Assembly: GCF_022869865.1 (NCBI RefSeq) | Contig: NZ_CP094984.1 | Location: 1,922,001 to 1,986,000, forward strand | From: Arthrobacter zhangbolii | GTDB taxonomy: Bacteria; Actinomycetota; Actinomycetes; Actinomycetales; Micrococcaceae | DNA length: 64,000 bases | Direction of reading: 5' to 3' | Shown here: positions 16,151-24,539 of the stretch, one piece after another | Numbering within the stretch: position 1 is the stretch's first letter | Layout: the number at the start of each line of letters is the position of its first letter | Position numbers and translations under genes: made by a program | Notes under the pieces: model-generated | Seen by the model: the letters and a program-made list of their open reading frames with translations, nothing else | Database searches by the model: none | What the model was told of the DNA's origin: nothing

Positions 16151-17232
16151 CTTCGCCGCGTGCCGCCGGCACCGGGAAGGACTATCCCCCGGGGCCGGCG
16201 GGCGGCATGCCGCAGAACCCCCAGGCGCAGCGTCAGATATGCGAGGGCGCCCACCGGGATCGGCAGCCAATACTGCAGGATCCGCCAGGACAACACTCCC
16301 AGGACAGCCACCCCGGCCGGTGTGCCGAACCCCGTCAGCGTTGGCACCAGCAGCCCCTCCACCAAACCCACACCACCCGGCGTGAGCGGAACCATGGCCA
16401 CCAGATTGGCCAGGCAATAGGCCACGATCAGCTGCCCTGCACCGACTTGGTGCCCAAATGCCGCCAACAGCACCCACAGGCTCGCGGCGTCCAGAACCCA
16501 GCGCAGGGTTGCCAGTCCGATCCCCTCCGCAGACCTCCGGGGTTCCGCATGGAAAATCCGGGTTTCCCCGGCGACGGTTCGGACAAAGCGTTCGGCGCCG
16601 TCAGGGTGCAGCCGCGGCACGGCCCTCGCCACGGCCCGCGCCACCCGCACTGCGGCATCGAGATGCCGGCCCAGCACCACCAGAAGTACCAGCGCCACAC
16701 CAAAGAGCACCAGCACTACGGCCCCGGCGACGGCGTAGTTCCTGTTCACGCTTACCTGCCCAGCCATAAAGACCAACCCCACGCCAAACAGGGCGCCGAG
16801 GATCAGATACGCGCCCAGGGTCTGGATGGTCGCAGCACTCAGAGCCTCCCGCGGCGGCACCCCGGCCAGCGTCAGCAGCCGGTAGCGCGCAGCCGCCGAC
16901 GTAGTGCCACCGCCGGGCACCACATGGTTGACGGCACTGTCGCACAGGTCTATCCGTATCAGCGTGAAATAGGACGGCCGGGCGCTCCCCGGGAGTACCA
17001 CGCTGGTCAGGGCGCTGTAGCTCAGCCAGGACCCAACCTGCAGGCAGAGTGCTCCGATCATCAGGAACGGCGGGAGCCTGGACAGGGACTTCAAGACGTT
17101 CTCCGTGCCGGCAAGCTGCGGCAGGACCACGTACTCGAAGGTAAGCGCGAGGACGACGAACACCGCCAACCAGCGCAGATAGCGCCTGCGGCCGTGCCCG
17201 GAGCGGGAGGCGGGTCCTCCGCTTTTGGCCAT
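16147..17232 (-). CDS. Flippase-like integral membrane protein (LPG synthase TM family)
   Basis: 361 residues with about eight hydrophobic segments, beginning with YLRWLAVFVVLALTFEYVVL. The motif HVVPGGGTTSAAARYRLL and the later PLTPGGVGLVEGLLVP are signatures of the lysylphosphatidylglycerol synthetase N-terminal (UPF0104) membrane domain. The C-terminal transferase domain of MprF is absent, so this is the stand-alone membrane form. Such proteins are thought to move or bind lipids, often alongside glycolipid or cell-wall genes, but none is adjacent. Start ATG 17232. A role as lipid flippase is inference. Confidence 0.85.
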   Translation of the reverse strand: MAKSGGPASRSGHGRRRYLRWLAVFVVLALTFEYVVLPQLAGTENVLKSLSRLPPFLMIGALCLQVGSWLSYSALTSVVLPGSARPSYFTLIRIDLCDSAVNHVVPGGGTTSAAARYRLLTLAGVPPREALSAATIQTLGAYLILGALFGVGLVFMAGQVSVNRNYAVAGAVVLVLFGVALVLLVVLGRHLDAAVRVARAVARAVPRLHPDGAERFVRTVAGETRIFHAEPRRSAEGIGLATLRWVLDAASLWVLLAAFGHQVGAGQLIVAYCLANLVAMVPLTPGGVGLVEGLLVPTLTGFGTPAGVAVLGVLSWRILQYWLPIPVGALAYLTLRLGVLRHAARRPRGIVLPGAGGTRRS

Positions 17233-17341
17233 GAGTTAAGCAGACCACCCCGGCGGGGCAGCCGCCAGACACGGCTCCCCCATATTCCGCCGCGGTCAGA
17301 TCCCGGTTGTTCCTCCAGCATGTTTCTGACAGTATGTTGGT

Positions 17342-17368
17342 ATGTTACCGACAAGCTGTTGGCAACAT
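17342..17368 (+). promoter_or_regulatory. Likely TetR operator of the ABC transporter operon
   Basis: A 27-bp dyad: ATGTTACCGACA (17342-17353), AGC, TGTTGGCAACAT (17357-17368). The 12-base arms match at 10 of 12 positions. An extra half-site-like TATGTT lies at 17333. It sits 27 bases before the permease start; the operon carries its own tetR, the probable regulator. Confidence 0.65.
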
Positions 17369-17395
17369 CTGCATACGATCCAGCAAGGGGTTCCG

Positions 17396-18541
17396 ATGTT
17401 TTTAGCGCTTCGCGAGTTGCGTTTCGCACGGGCCAGGTTCGGACTGATGGGTGGCGTTGTCGCCCTTATAGCCGTTCTTATGGTCCTGCTTTCCGGCCTG
17501 TCCTCAGGCCTCGTCAATGACGGTGTGTCCGGCCTGAAGTCCATGCCGGCCACCGCCTTCGCCTTTAATGAAGGCACCAAAACCGATAATGCGTTCTCCC
17601 GCAGCGTGGTGGACAGGGGCCAGGCCGAAACCTGGGCCGAGCAGCCCGGCGTCGAGGAAGCGGCCCTGATGGGCACCGCCATGATGAACGGCACCACCGG
17701 CGACGGCACCCAGGTTGACCTGGCACTGTTCGGCGTCGAAACGGATTCCTTCCTGGCTCCGCAGATTGGCGAAGGCCGCAGCATCAGCGCTCCCGACGAG
17801 ATCGTGGTCTCCTCCACGGCCGCGGACGCCGGCCTGGCCATCGGCGACGTCGTGACGCTCGAGCGCATCGGCGTCGACCTCACCGTGGTCGGCTACACCG
17901 ACGGGCAGGCAACCTTCGGACACGTTGACCTCGCCTACCTGCCGCTGGACACCTGGCAGTACCTGGCCAGCGGCCAGAGCGCCCCCGGCACCCCGACACA
18001 GGACGCCATTGACTCCGTGGACTTCGCCACGGCCAGCACCGTGGCCCTGAAGGCCGCCGACGGCGCGGACATCGACTTCGCAGCCGGCGACGCCGCCGCG
18101 GGCACCGTCACCTCCACCCTGGCGGAATCCTTCAACGCTTCCCCCGGCTACTCCGCCGAAACCATGACCCTGGAAATGATCCAGGTCTTCCTTTACGCGA
18201 TCTGCGCACTGGTGGTCGGCGCATTCTTCACGGTGTGGACCATCCAGCGCCGTCACGAACTGGCCGTGCTGCGCGCCGTCGGCGCCTCCACCGGCTACCT
18301 GCTGCGTGACGGACTGCTCCAGGCCGCCATCATCCTCGTCGTCTCCACCGTGATCGGCATCCTCGCCGGACTCGGCATGGGCGCCGGCCTGAGCGGCACG
18401 GCCATGCCGTTCGCCCTGGAAGCCGCTCCGATCGCCACTGCAACCGTGCTGACGATCCTTCTGGGCCTGGTGGGCGCCGCCCTTGCCATTGTCCGGATTT
18501 CCCGCGTAGATCCCCTGGTGGCACTTGGAGGACAGCGATGA
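17396..18541 (+). CDS. ABC transporter permease, FtsX/MacB type
   Basis: 381 residues. One N-terminal membrane segment (about residues 18-38) is followed by a large extracellular domain (about 40-260). The C-terminal FtsX core has three segments, starting with MIQVFLYAICALVVGAFFTV and including TIQRRHELAVLRAVGAST, the hallmark FtsX motif. The ATG has an AAGGGG site. The ATPase gene overlaps its end by four bases (ATGA), so the two are translationally coupled. The pair resembles MacB-like lipoprotein or drug exporters, but the substrate cannot be read from sequence. Confidence 0.9.
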   Translation: MFLALRELRFARARFGLMGGVVALIAVLMVLLSGLSSGLVNDGVSGLKSMPATAFAFNEGTKTDNAFSRSVVDRGQAETWAEQPGVEEAALMGTAMMNGTTGDGTQVDLALFGVETDSFLAPQIGEGRSISAPDEIVVSSTAADAGLAIGDVVTLERIGVDLTVVGYTDGQATFGHVDLAYLPLDTWQYLASGQSAPGTPTQDAIDSVDFATASTVALKAADGADIDFAAGDAAAGTVTSTLAESFNASPGYSAETMTLEMIQVFLYAICALVVGAFFTVWTIQRRHELAVLRAVGASTGYLLRDGLLQAAIILVVSTVIGILAGLGMGAGLSGTAMPFALEAAPIATATVLTILLGLVGAALAIVRISRVDPLVALGGQR

Positions 18542-19239
18542 GCACCGAAACACAGGCACACACTCCCGGCACCCGTACCGGCGGGCTGCTCATCGAGGCA
18601 GCGAACCTCGCACTGGGCGACGGCGAAAGCACCGTCCAGGCACTCGACAACGTCACGCTGTCGGTTGCACCCGGGGAAATGGTGGCAGTTGTTGGCCCCT
18701 CCGGTGCCGGCAAGTCCAGCCTGCTCGCCGTGGCGGGCGCCCTGACCACCCCGGACTCGGGCACCGTACAGGTGAACGGTGTGGACCTGGGCACCCTCAG
18801 CAAGTCCGACCGGGCCAGGTTCCGGCTGAAGGAGATTGGTTTTGTCTTCCAGTCAGGCAACCTGATTCCGGCCCTGAATTCCGCTGACCAGCTGCGGCTT
18901 ATGCTCAAGCTCGCAGGCAGTCGGGACGGGTTCGATCCCATGGAACTGCTCGCAGCGGTAGGCATGGACCACAAGGCCAAGAGCCGCCCCGACCAGCTCT
19001 CCGGCGGTGAACGCCAGCGCGTGGGTATTGCACGCTCGCTCGTGAACCGGCCCACCCTGCTGCTCGTGGACGAGCCCACGGCGGCCCTGGACCGCGCACG
19101 CAGCCAGGACGTAGTGGCCCTGCTGGCACGCGAAACCCATGAGCGTGGCGTTGCTACAGTTATGGTGACGCACGATCACGACGTCCTGCACCACTGCGAC
19201 CGCGTAGTGGAGATGGTCGACGGTCGGCTGGCCGGCTAA
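18538..19239 (+). CDS. ABC transporter ATP-binding protein
   Basis: 233 residues with all ABC ATPase motifs: Walker A GPSGAGKSS (53-61), Q-loop in FVFQSGNLIP, signature LSGGERQRVG, Walker B LLLVDEPTAALD and the switch His in MVTHDHD. It belongs to the LolD/MacB group, which pairs with FtsX-type permeases. Its start overlaps the permease stop, and tetR follows 41 bases after its end. It should energise the permease encoded just upstream. Confidence 0.95.
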   Translation: MSTETQAHTPGTRTGGLLIEAANLALGDGESTVQALDNVTLSVAPGEMVAVVGPSGAGKSSLLAVAGALTTPDSGTVQVNGVDLGTLSKSDRARFRLKEIGFVFQSGNLIPALNSADQLRLMLKLAGSRDGFDPMELLAAVGMDHKAKSRPDQLSGGERQRVGIARSLVNRPTLLLVDEPTAALDRARSQDVVALLARETHERGVATVMVTHDHDVLHHCDRVVEMVDGRLAG

Positions 19240-19280
19240 CCCCGGCGCACAACGCTTGGACAGTACGAACAGGAGGATCA

Positions 19281-19874
19281 GTGCCCCGAATTAATGCCCC
19301 CACGGTGGCCGAACACCGGGCGGCACAGCAGCGGGCGCTGCTGGACGCGGCACGTACCCTCCTGGCCCGCACGGGCGAGGCACCCAGCATGGCCGAAGTT
19401 GCCGCGCTGGCGGGCCTCGCCCGTCCGAGCGCCTACCAATACTACAAATCACGGCAGGACCTGCTGCACGCGCTGGTACTGGACGTCTTCCCCCGCTGGA
19501 CCCGCCGGGTCCGGGAGGCCATGGACGCGGAGCCGGAGCCCGCTGACCGGATCATGGCCTACGTCCTGACCAACATTGCGCTGGTGGCAGAGGGGGAACA
19601 CGCGGTAGGCAACGCGCTGGCCGCCGTTGCCCCGGGCGAGGAACTGGACAATCAAAGCGCCATGATGCACCGGCAGCTGCTCACGCCCCTGGTGGAGACA
19701 CTGACCCTGCTCGGCGTTGAGGATCCCGCGGTCACCGCCGAACTCATCAACGCGATTGTGCATTCCTCCACCCGGCTGCTCGAATCAGGCACCGGGCGCG
19801 AATCAGTGGAAGCACGGGTACGCGAACTGATCGGACCCTATGTGCGCGAAAACGCGGTAGGACAGAAGGCATGA
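19281..19874 (+). CDS. TetR family transcriptional regulator
   Basis: 197 residues, GTG start with an AGGAGG site. The N-terminal helix-turn-helix is MAEVAALAGLARPSAYQYYKSRQDLLHAL (about residues 37-65). The ligand-binding C-terminal part is variable. It lies in the same operon as the ABC transporter and probably represses it through the dyad at 17342-17368, being relieved by a transported or toxic ligand. The last bases overlap the DUF3054 start (ATGA). Confidence 0.92.
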   Translation: MPRINAPTVAEHRAAQQRALLDAARTLLARTGEAPSMAEVAALAGLARPSAYQYYKSRQDLLHALVLDVFPRWTRRVREAMDAEPEPADRIMAYVLTNIALVAEGEHAVGNALAAVAPGEELDNQSAMMHRQLLTPLVETLTLLGVEDPAVTAELINAIVHSSTRLLESGTGRESVEARVRELIGPYVRENAVGQKA

Positions 19875-20332
19875 ACATGACCAACACTCCCCGATCCGCG
19901 GAGCCTGCGGGCGCCTCGCGGGGCACCGCCGCCTCCCGGGCGCAGCGCCGCAGCTGGCCGGTACTGCTGGGCGCGGACCTGGTGCTCATCACCATCTTCG
20001 CCGCCCTGGGCCGGCAGAGCCACGAGCACGGGCTCGCCGTGACCGGAATCCTCCTTACCGCACTGCCCTTCATCCTTACCTGCCTGGCCGCCTGGGCCGT
20101 TATGCGGGCGTGGCGCCGTCCCGGGCAGCTGTGGCCCGCCGGCGTCGTAATCTGGCTTAGCACCGTGGCGGCAGGCCTGGGCATCCGGGCCCTGGCCGGC
20201 GGTGGCACCGCACCGAGCTTCCAGCTGGTAACCCTGCTGGTGCTGGGCGCCTTCCTTCTCGGCCACCGGCTGGTGTGGCATGTGGTGTCCCGGCGAGGGG
20301 CGCAGAACCCCCGGCCGGAACGGATCAACTAG
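19871..20332 (+). CDS. DUF3054 membrane protein
   Basis: 153 residues. After a polar N terminus, four hydrophobic segments follow: VLLGADLVLITIFAALG, VTGILLTALPFILTCLAAWA, LWPAGVVIWLSTVAAGLGIR and FQLVTLLVLGAFLLGHRL. The first carries the conserved D of DUF3054. The function of the family is unknown. The start overlaps the tetR stop by four bases; ATG 19877 is an alternative. Coupling to tetR suggests it is part of the same regulated unit. Confidence 0.8.
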   Translation: MNMTNTPRSAEPAGASRGTAASRAQRRSWPVLLGADLVLITIFAALGRQSHEHGLAVTGILLTALPFILTCLAAWAVMRAWRRPGQLWPAGVVIWLSTVAAGLGIRALAGGGTAPSFQLVTLLVLGAFLLGHRLVWHVVSRRGAQNPRPERIN

Positions 20333-20386
20333 GCTCAAAGGGAAAACAGGCGCCACCGGCGCCACCCCAGCAGCGAAAGGCCCGCC

Positions 20387-20668
20387 ATGATCACCGCTTT
20401 TGTACTCATCCAGACGGATGCGGCCCGGATTCCGGAATGTGCCGAAGAGATTTCAGAGATCGAGGGCATCAGCGAGGTCTATTCGGTCACCGGCGACTGC
20501 GACCTGATCGCCATCGCGAGGGTCCGCCGCCACGAAGACCTGGCGGACGCTATCGCCAACCGGCTCTCCAAGGTCGAGGGCGTCATCGGGACCACCACAC
20601 AGATTGCGTTCCGGGCATACTCCCAACACGATCTCGACGCCGCCTTCTCCCTCGGCTTCGACAGCTGA
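20387..20668 (+). CDS. Stand-alone Lrp/AsnC ligand-binding (RAM) domain protein
   Basis: 93 residues forming a single alpha-beta RAM domain: MITAFVLIQTDAARIPECAE, then the GISEVYSVTGDCDLIAIARV signature, ending TTTQIAFRAYSQHDLDAAFS. The DNA-binding helix-turn-helix of Lrp/AsnC proteins is missing, so it cannot bind DNA alone. Such small proteins may sense amino acids or join other Lrp proteins as hetero-oligomers. It is convergent with trpD, 25 bases away. An amino-acid sensing role is inference. Confidence 0.88.
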   Translation: MITAFVLIQTDAARIPECAEEISEIEGISEVYSVTGDCDLIAIARVRRHEDLADAIANRLSKVEGVIGTTTQIAFRAYSQHDLDAAFSLGFDS

Positions 20669-20693
20669 GCCACCGCCGTCAGCCGCGGGGGAC

Positions 20694-21740
20694 CTAGCGG
20701 GTTACCTCCACCCAGCGGTCCAGGGCAGCCTGGGCCGCACCGCTGTCAATGGATGCAGAGGCCCGCTCCAGCCCCCGCGCCAGCCGTTCAGGCAGGGTGC
20801 CCTCAGCCTCCGGATCCAGTGCCACGAGGGCCGCGGCGGCGTTGAGCACCACAGCATCACGCACCGGGCCCTTGTCACCGGCCAGCACGCTGCGCACAAC
20901 GGCGGCATTGGCGGCCGCGTCTCCGCCCCGCAGATCCTCCAGCGTGGCCCTGCTGATCCCCAGGTCCAGGGGATCCACTACTGACTCGCTCACGGCCCCG
21001 TTACGGACCTCCCAGACGGTGGACACGCCGGTGGTGGTCATCTCGTCCAGGCCGTCATCGCCGCGGAAGACCAGGGCACGCACGCCGCGCCGCGCCAGCA
21101 CCCCCGCCATCAGCGGCGCCAGACGCGCATCCGCCACACCGATCGCCGAGGCGCTCGGCCGCGAAGGGTTGGTCAGCGGTCCCATGAAGTTAAACGCGGT
21201 GGCCACCCCCATCTCGCGGCGCGGCACGGCCGCGAACCGCATGGAGGGGTGGAACACCTGGGCGAAGCAGAACGTGATTCCCGCCTCCACCGCAGCCTGC
21301 GCAACGCGGTCCACCGGAAGGTCCAGCCGCACGCCGAGTGCCTCGATCACGTCGGCTGATCCCGAGGACGACGACGCCGCCCGGTTGCCGTGCTTTACCA
21401 CCTTCGCTCCGGCGCCGGCACAGACCAGGGCAGCCATTGAGGAGATATTCACCGTATTGTGCCGGTCCCCGCCGGTGCCCACGATGTCCAGTGTGTCACC
21501 GGGAATATGGATGGGGCGTGCGCTGGCGAGCATGGCCTCAACCAGCCCCGTGAGCTCGTCAACGGTCTCCCCTTTGGCCCGGAGGGCAACCAGGAAGCCC
21601 GCAATCTGCGAGTCCGTGGCCTCCCCCGCCATGATCGCGGCCATGGCCCATCGGGTCTGCTCCGTCCCGAGGTTCCTGCCCTCAATCAGGGCAGTAATCA
21701 GGCTCGGCCAGGTGTCCGTCGAAGTCGGAATGGTAGTCAC
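20694..21740 (-). CDS. trpD: Anthranilate phosphoribosyltransferase
   Basis: 348 residues. The phosphoribosyl-diphosphate site [36 protein letters not shown] and the [20 protein letters not shown] stretch are those of TrpD. It joins anthranilate to PRPP in the second committed step of tryptophan synthesis. GTG 21740 is chosen: the protein begins at the usual place and TAACCT on the minus strand lies seven bases before it (leaderless). No other trp gene is here, so it sits apart from the main trp operon, next to ctaE as is usual in actinobacteria. Confidence 0.95.
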   Translation of the reverse strand: MTTIPTSTDTWPSLITALIEGRNLGTEQTRWAMAAIMAGEATDSQIAGFLVALRAKGETVDELTGLVEAMLASARPIHIPGDTLDIVGTGGDRHNTVNISSMAALVCAGAGAKVVKHGNRAASSSSGSADVIEALGVRLDLPVDRVAQAAVEAGITFCFAQVFHPSMRFAAVPRREMGVATAFNFMGPLTNPSRPSASAIGVADARLAPLMAGVLARRGVRALVFRGDDGLDEMTTTGVSTVWEVRNGAVSESVVDPLDLGISRATLEDLRGGDAAANAAVVRSVLAGDKGPVRDAVVLNAAAALVALDPEAEGTLPERLARGLERASASIDSGAAQAALDRWVEVTR

Positions 21741-21747
21741 ACACCTT

Positions 21748-21753
21748 AGGTTA
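21748..21753 (-). promoter_or_regulatory. -10 element of trpD (leaderless)
   Basis: TAACCT on the minus strand ends seven bases before GTG 21740. The palindrome 21754-21768 abuts it directly. Confidence 0.6.
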
Positions 21754-21768
21754 TCTACGATTCGTAGA
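21754..21768. promoter_or_regulatory. Perfect 15-bp palindrome next to the trpD promoter
   Basis: TCTACGA, T, TCGTAGA: 7-bp arms with one central base. It touches the trpD -10 element on its upstream side and lies about 130 bases from the ctaE start. It is probably an operator for trpD. Confidence 0.65.
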
Positions 21769-21874
21769 AATTGCTGGATTGTTTCTGGAACCCCCATTTC
21801 CGCGCCAGTACTGGGATCCGGGGGTCCGGTCGCCTTCCTGGACGCGCCGAGCGCCTCCATCTGTTGGAGAACTG

Positions 21875-21894
21875 GGCGGTTTTACCGCCATAAT
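21875..21894 (+). promoter_or_regulatory. Inverted repeat and -10 in front of ctaE
   Basis: GGCGGT (21875-21880), TTT, ACCGCC (21884-21889) is a perfect 6-bp-arm inverted repeat. CATAAT (21889-21894) overlaps its end and lies six bases before the GTG of ctaE, so the gene may be leaderless with an operator over the promoter. Confidence 0.5.
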
Positions 21895-21900
21895 GTCTAT

Positions 21901-22539
21901 GTGACAACAGCGACCCATGCCCCCAGTACCCCGGCTCACCCTACGCTGAACCGCCCCAATATGGTTTCCGTTGGAACCGTGGTGTGGCTCTCCAGTGAAC
22001 TGATGTTCTTTGCTGCCCTGTTCGCCATGTACTTCACCCTTCGCTCCACGTCGAGCGATCTGTGGGCCATGGAGACGGAGAAGCTGAACGTTCCGTTCGC
22101 TTTCGTTAACACGGTGATCCTTGTTTCCAGTTCCTTCACTTGCCAAGCTGGCGTTTTCGCCGCAGAACGGCTTCAGGCACGCCGCACCGGAGGGCTCCTG
22201 AAGCTTTCCCGCTGGGGCATGACTGAGTGGTTCCTGCTGACCTTCGTACTCGGAGCGATCTTCGTCTCCGTACAGGCCTACGAATACGCAATGCTCGTCT
22301 CTGAAGGCGTATCCCTCTCGTCGAACTCCTACGGTTCCGCGTTCTACCTCACCACCGGTTTCCACGGCCTGCACGTGGCCGGCGGACTGATCGCGTTCCT
22401 CTTCATCATCGGCCGTGCCTACGCCGCCAAGCGCTTCGGACACTTCGAAGCGACCTCGGCGATCGTCACCTCGTACTACTGGCACTTCGTTGATGTGGTC
22501 TGGATTGCCCTGTTCGTCATCATCTATTTCCTCAAGTAA
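21901..22539 (+). CDS. ctaE: Cytochrome c oxidase subunit III
   Basis: 212 residues, GTG start. Five hydrophobic segments begin with [20 protein letters not shown], containing the subunit III SELMFF motif; the C-terminal signature [18 protein letters not shown] and [16 protein letters not shown] are complete. It is part of the membrane aa3 oxidase that reduces oxygen. It heads the ctaE-qcrC-qcrA-qcrB cluster typical of actinobacteria, where the bcc complex and aa3 oxidase form a supercomplex. Subunits I, II and IV are at 29.0-32.0 kb. Confidence 0.96.
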   Translation: MTTATHAPSTPAHPTLNRPNMVSVGTVVWLSSELMFFAALFAMYFTLRSTSSDLWAMETEKLNVPFAFVNTVILVSSSFTCQAGVFAAERLQARRTGGLLKLSRWGMTEWFLLTFVLGAIFVSVQAYEYAMLVSEGVSLSSNSYGSAFYLTTGFHGLHVAGGLIAFLFIIGRAYAAKRFGHFEATSAIVTSYYWHFVDVVWIALFVIIYFLK

Positions 22540-22619
22540 CACTGCTTGAGGACCGCACCCACGAAATACCCCAAAGTGGCACCTGTTTCCCAAAGACCAC
22601 ATAAGTTAGGAACTACGAA

Positions 22620-23420
22620 GTGAAGGCACTATCGCAAAGGCGGCGTCATCCCCTCGCAGCAGTCGCGCTGCTGCTGTTGGGACTCCTCGTTACGGGTGGT
22701 CTCTATGCCGTAGCCAACGGCACCAACCAGGCCCAGGCCGCGACCACCACGTACACTGCCGAAGACGTCAGCGAGGGGCAGAAGCTCTTCGTCGCCAACT
22801 GTGCAACGTGCCACGGCGTTGAAGCCACCGGCACCGAGAACGGGCCTTCGCTGGTAGGCGTCGGCGCCGCATCTGTGGACTTCCAGGTGGGCACCGGCCG
22901 TATGCCGATGGCCATGCAGGGCCCGCAGGCCCAGCAGAAGCCTGTCCAGTTCGATGAGGAGCAGACCGCTCAGATGGCTGCCTTCGTTGCCAGCCTCGGC
23001 GCCGGCCCTGCAGTTCCGGATTCGGAATACCTCGAGCCGGACACCTCCGACGAGGAAGCTTCCGCCAACGGCGGCGAACTGTTCCGCGTCAACTGCGCCA
23101 TGTGCCACAACGCCGCCGCAGCCGGCGGTGCGCTGACCCGCGGCAAGTTCGCCCCGTCCCTGGACGGCGTCAGCGAAAAGCACATCTACGAGGCCATGGT
23201 CACCGGCCCGCAGAACATGCCTGTCTTCAACGACACCAACATCTCCCCCGAGGACAAGCAGGACATCATCACGTTCCTGAAGGACATCGAGACAAGCGGC
23301 TCCCCCGGTGGAGCGCAGCTCGGCTCGCTGGGTCCGGTCTCCGAGGGTCTCTTTATCTGGACCGCTGGTCTGGGAATCATCATCGCTTTCACCATTTGGT
23401 TGACCTCCCGGTCTTCCTAA
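22620..23420 (+). CDS. qcrC: Diheme cytochrome c of the bcc complex
   Basis: 266 residues. An N-terminal hydrophobic segment (about 11-32) works as anchor or signal. Two heme c sites follow, CATCH (61-65) and CAMCH (159-163), then a C-terminal membrane helix (about 243-262). This fused diheme form replaces a soluble cytochrome c in actinobacteria and passes electrons from the bcc complex to the aa3 oxidase. The GTG lies 80 bases after ctaE; qcrA follows after 85 bases. Confidence 0.96.
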   Translation: MKALSQRRRHPLAAVALLLLGLLVTGGLYAVANGTNQAQAATTTYTAEDVSEGQKLFVANCATCHGVEATGTENGPSLVGVGAASVDFQVGTGRMPMAMQGPQAQQKPVQFDEEQTAQMAAFVASLGAGPAVPDSEYLEPDTSDEEASANGGELFRVNCAMCHNAAAAGGALTRGKFAPSLDGVSEKHIYEAMVTGPQNMPVFNDTNISPEDKQDIITFLKDIETSGSPGGAQLGSLGPVSEGLFIWTAGLGIIIAFTIWLTSRSS

Positions 23421-23505
23421 CCACCGCCGCGCTCACCCGCACGGGTGACATCACAGTTACACATAGGTCTATAAATGCAGTTTTCAGAGAAGGATGAGGG
23501 GGATC

Positions 23506-24537
23506 ATGGGCGACCATAGTCACGGCAGTCCGAACACCTCGGGCACCGTCGCTACGGCTGGCCAGGGAGATGGGGAGAAGTTCCAGGATCCGGGACTTCC
23601 TCCGCACCGCCCTCGTCTAGCCGACGTTAATCCCCGCGCCGAAAAGCGGGCCGAACGGCAGGTGGCGCTTCTGTTCGTCATCTCCATCATCGGTACCATC
23701 GTGTTTTTCATCGGGTACTTCAGCATCCAACTGGATGATGCCAGCATCGCTACGCTGCGGCTGCAGAACATCCTCCTCGGCCTGGGTACCGCCTTTGCCA
23801 TGCTCGGCATCGGTGTCGGTATCGTGCACTGGGCCAAGACCCTTATGCCGGACCACGAGATCGTGGAGGAACGCCACGAGATCCGGCCCGAAGAGGACCG
23901 CGTCATCGCTGAAAAGATGGTGGGCGACATCATCGAGGAGACCGGCATCAAGCGCCGTCCCCTGATCCGCAACACCCTCCTCGGCGCCATGATCCTGGCT
24001 CCCCTTCCCGCCATTGCCGTCTTCCGCGACCTGGGCCCGCTGCCCGGTGACACGCTGCGGCACACCATGTGGGAAAAGGGCCTGCGTCTGGCACGCGATC
24101 CCAGCGGCACTCCGATCAAGGCCTCCGATGTCACCATCGGTTCTGCCTTCCACGTGATTCCGGAAGGCCTGCAGGACCTGGAGGAGCACAAGCTCGAGGA
24201 GAAGGCCAAGGCAGTTGTCCTGCTGATGCGCCTGGACCCCTCCGAGCTGAACCCGTCCCCCGGCCGGGAAGACTGGGCCGTTGACGGCATCGTGGCCTAC
24301 TCCAAGATCTGCACCCACGTCGGCTGCCCGGTGGCACTGTACGAACAGCACACGCACCACCTGCTGTGCCCGTGCCACCAGTCAACCTTCGATGTGACCC
24401 AGGAATGCAAGGTCATCTTCGGCCCGGCCGGCCACGCGCTGCCGCAGCTGCCGATCGGCGTTGATGATGAGGGTTACCTGATTGCAACTGACGACTTCCA
24501 AGAACCCGTTGGACCGAGCTACTGGGAGCGTGGCTAA
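23506..24537 (+). CDS. qcrA: Rieske iron-sulfur subunit of the bcc complex
   Basis: 343 residues. Three hydrophobic segments (about residues 50-70, 85-108 and 160-178), the actinobacterial three-helix arrangement, are followed by the Rieske domain. Cluster ligands are Cys269 and His271 in CTHVGC and Cys288 and His291 in CPCH; Cys274 and Cys290 would form the disulfide. It moves electrons from menaquinol to cytochrome c. ATG 23506 is preferred over ATG 23494 because a GAGGGGG run lies in the right place. Two bases separate it from qcrB. Confidence 0.95.
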   Translation: MGDHSHGSPNTSGTVATAGQGDGEKFQDPGLPPHRPRLADVNPRAEKRAERQVALLFVISIIGTIVFFIGYFSIQLDDASIATLRLQNILLGLGTAFAMLGIGVGIVHWAKTLMPDHEIVEERHEIRPEEDRVIAEKMVGDIIEETGIKRRPLIRNTLLGAMILAPLPAIAVFRDLGPLPGDTLRHTMWEKGLRLARDPSGTPIKASDVTIGSAFHVIPEGLQDLEEHKLEEKAKAVVLLMRLDPSELNPSPGREDWAVDGIVAYSKICTHVGCPVALYEQHTHHLLCPCHQSTFDVTQECKVIFGPAGHALPQLPIGVDDEGYLIATDDFQEPVGPSYWERG

Positions 24538-24539
24538 CC

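Noticed and set aside
20749-21900. Long in-frame extension upstream of ctaE
   Set aside because: It runs antisense through trpD; the family starts at GTG 21901.
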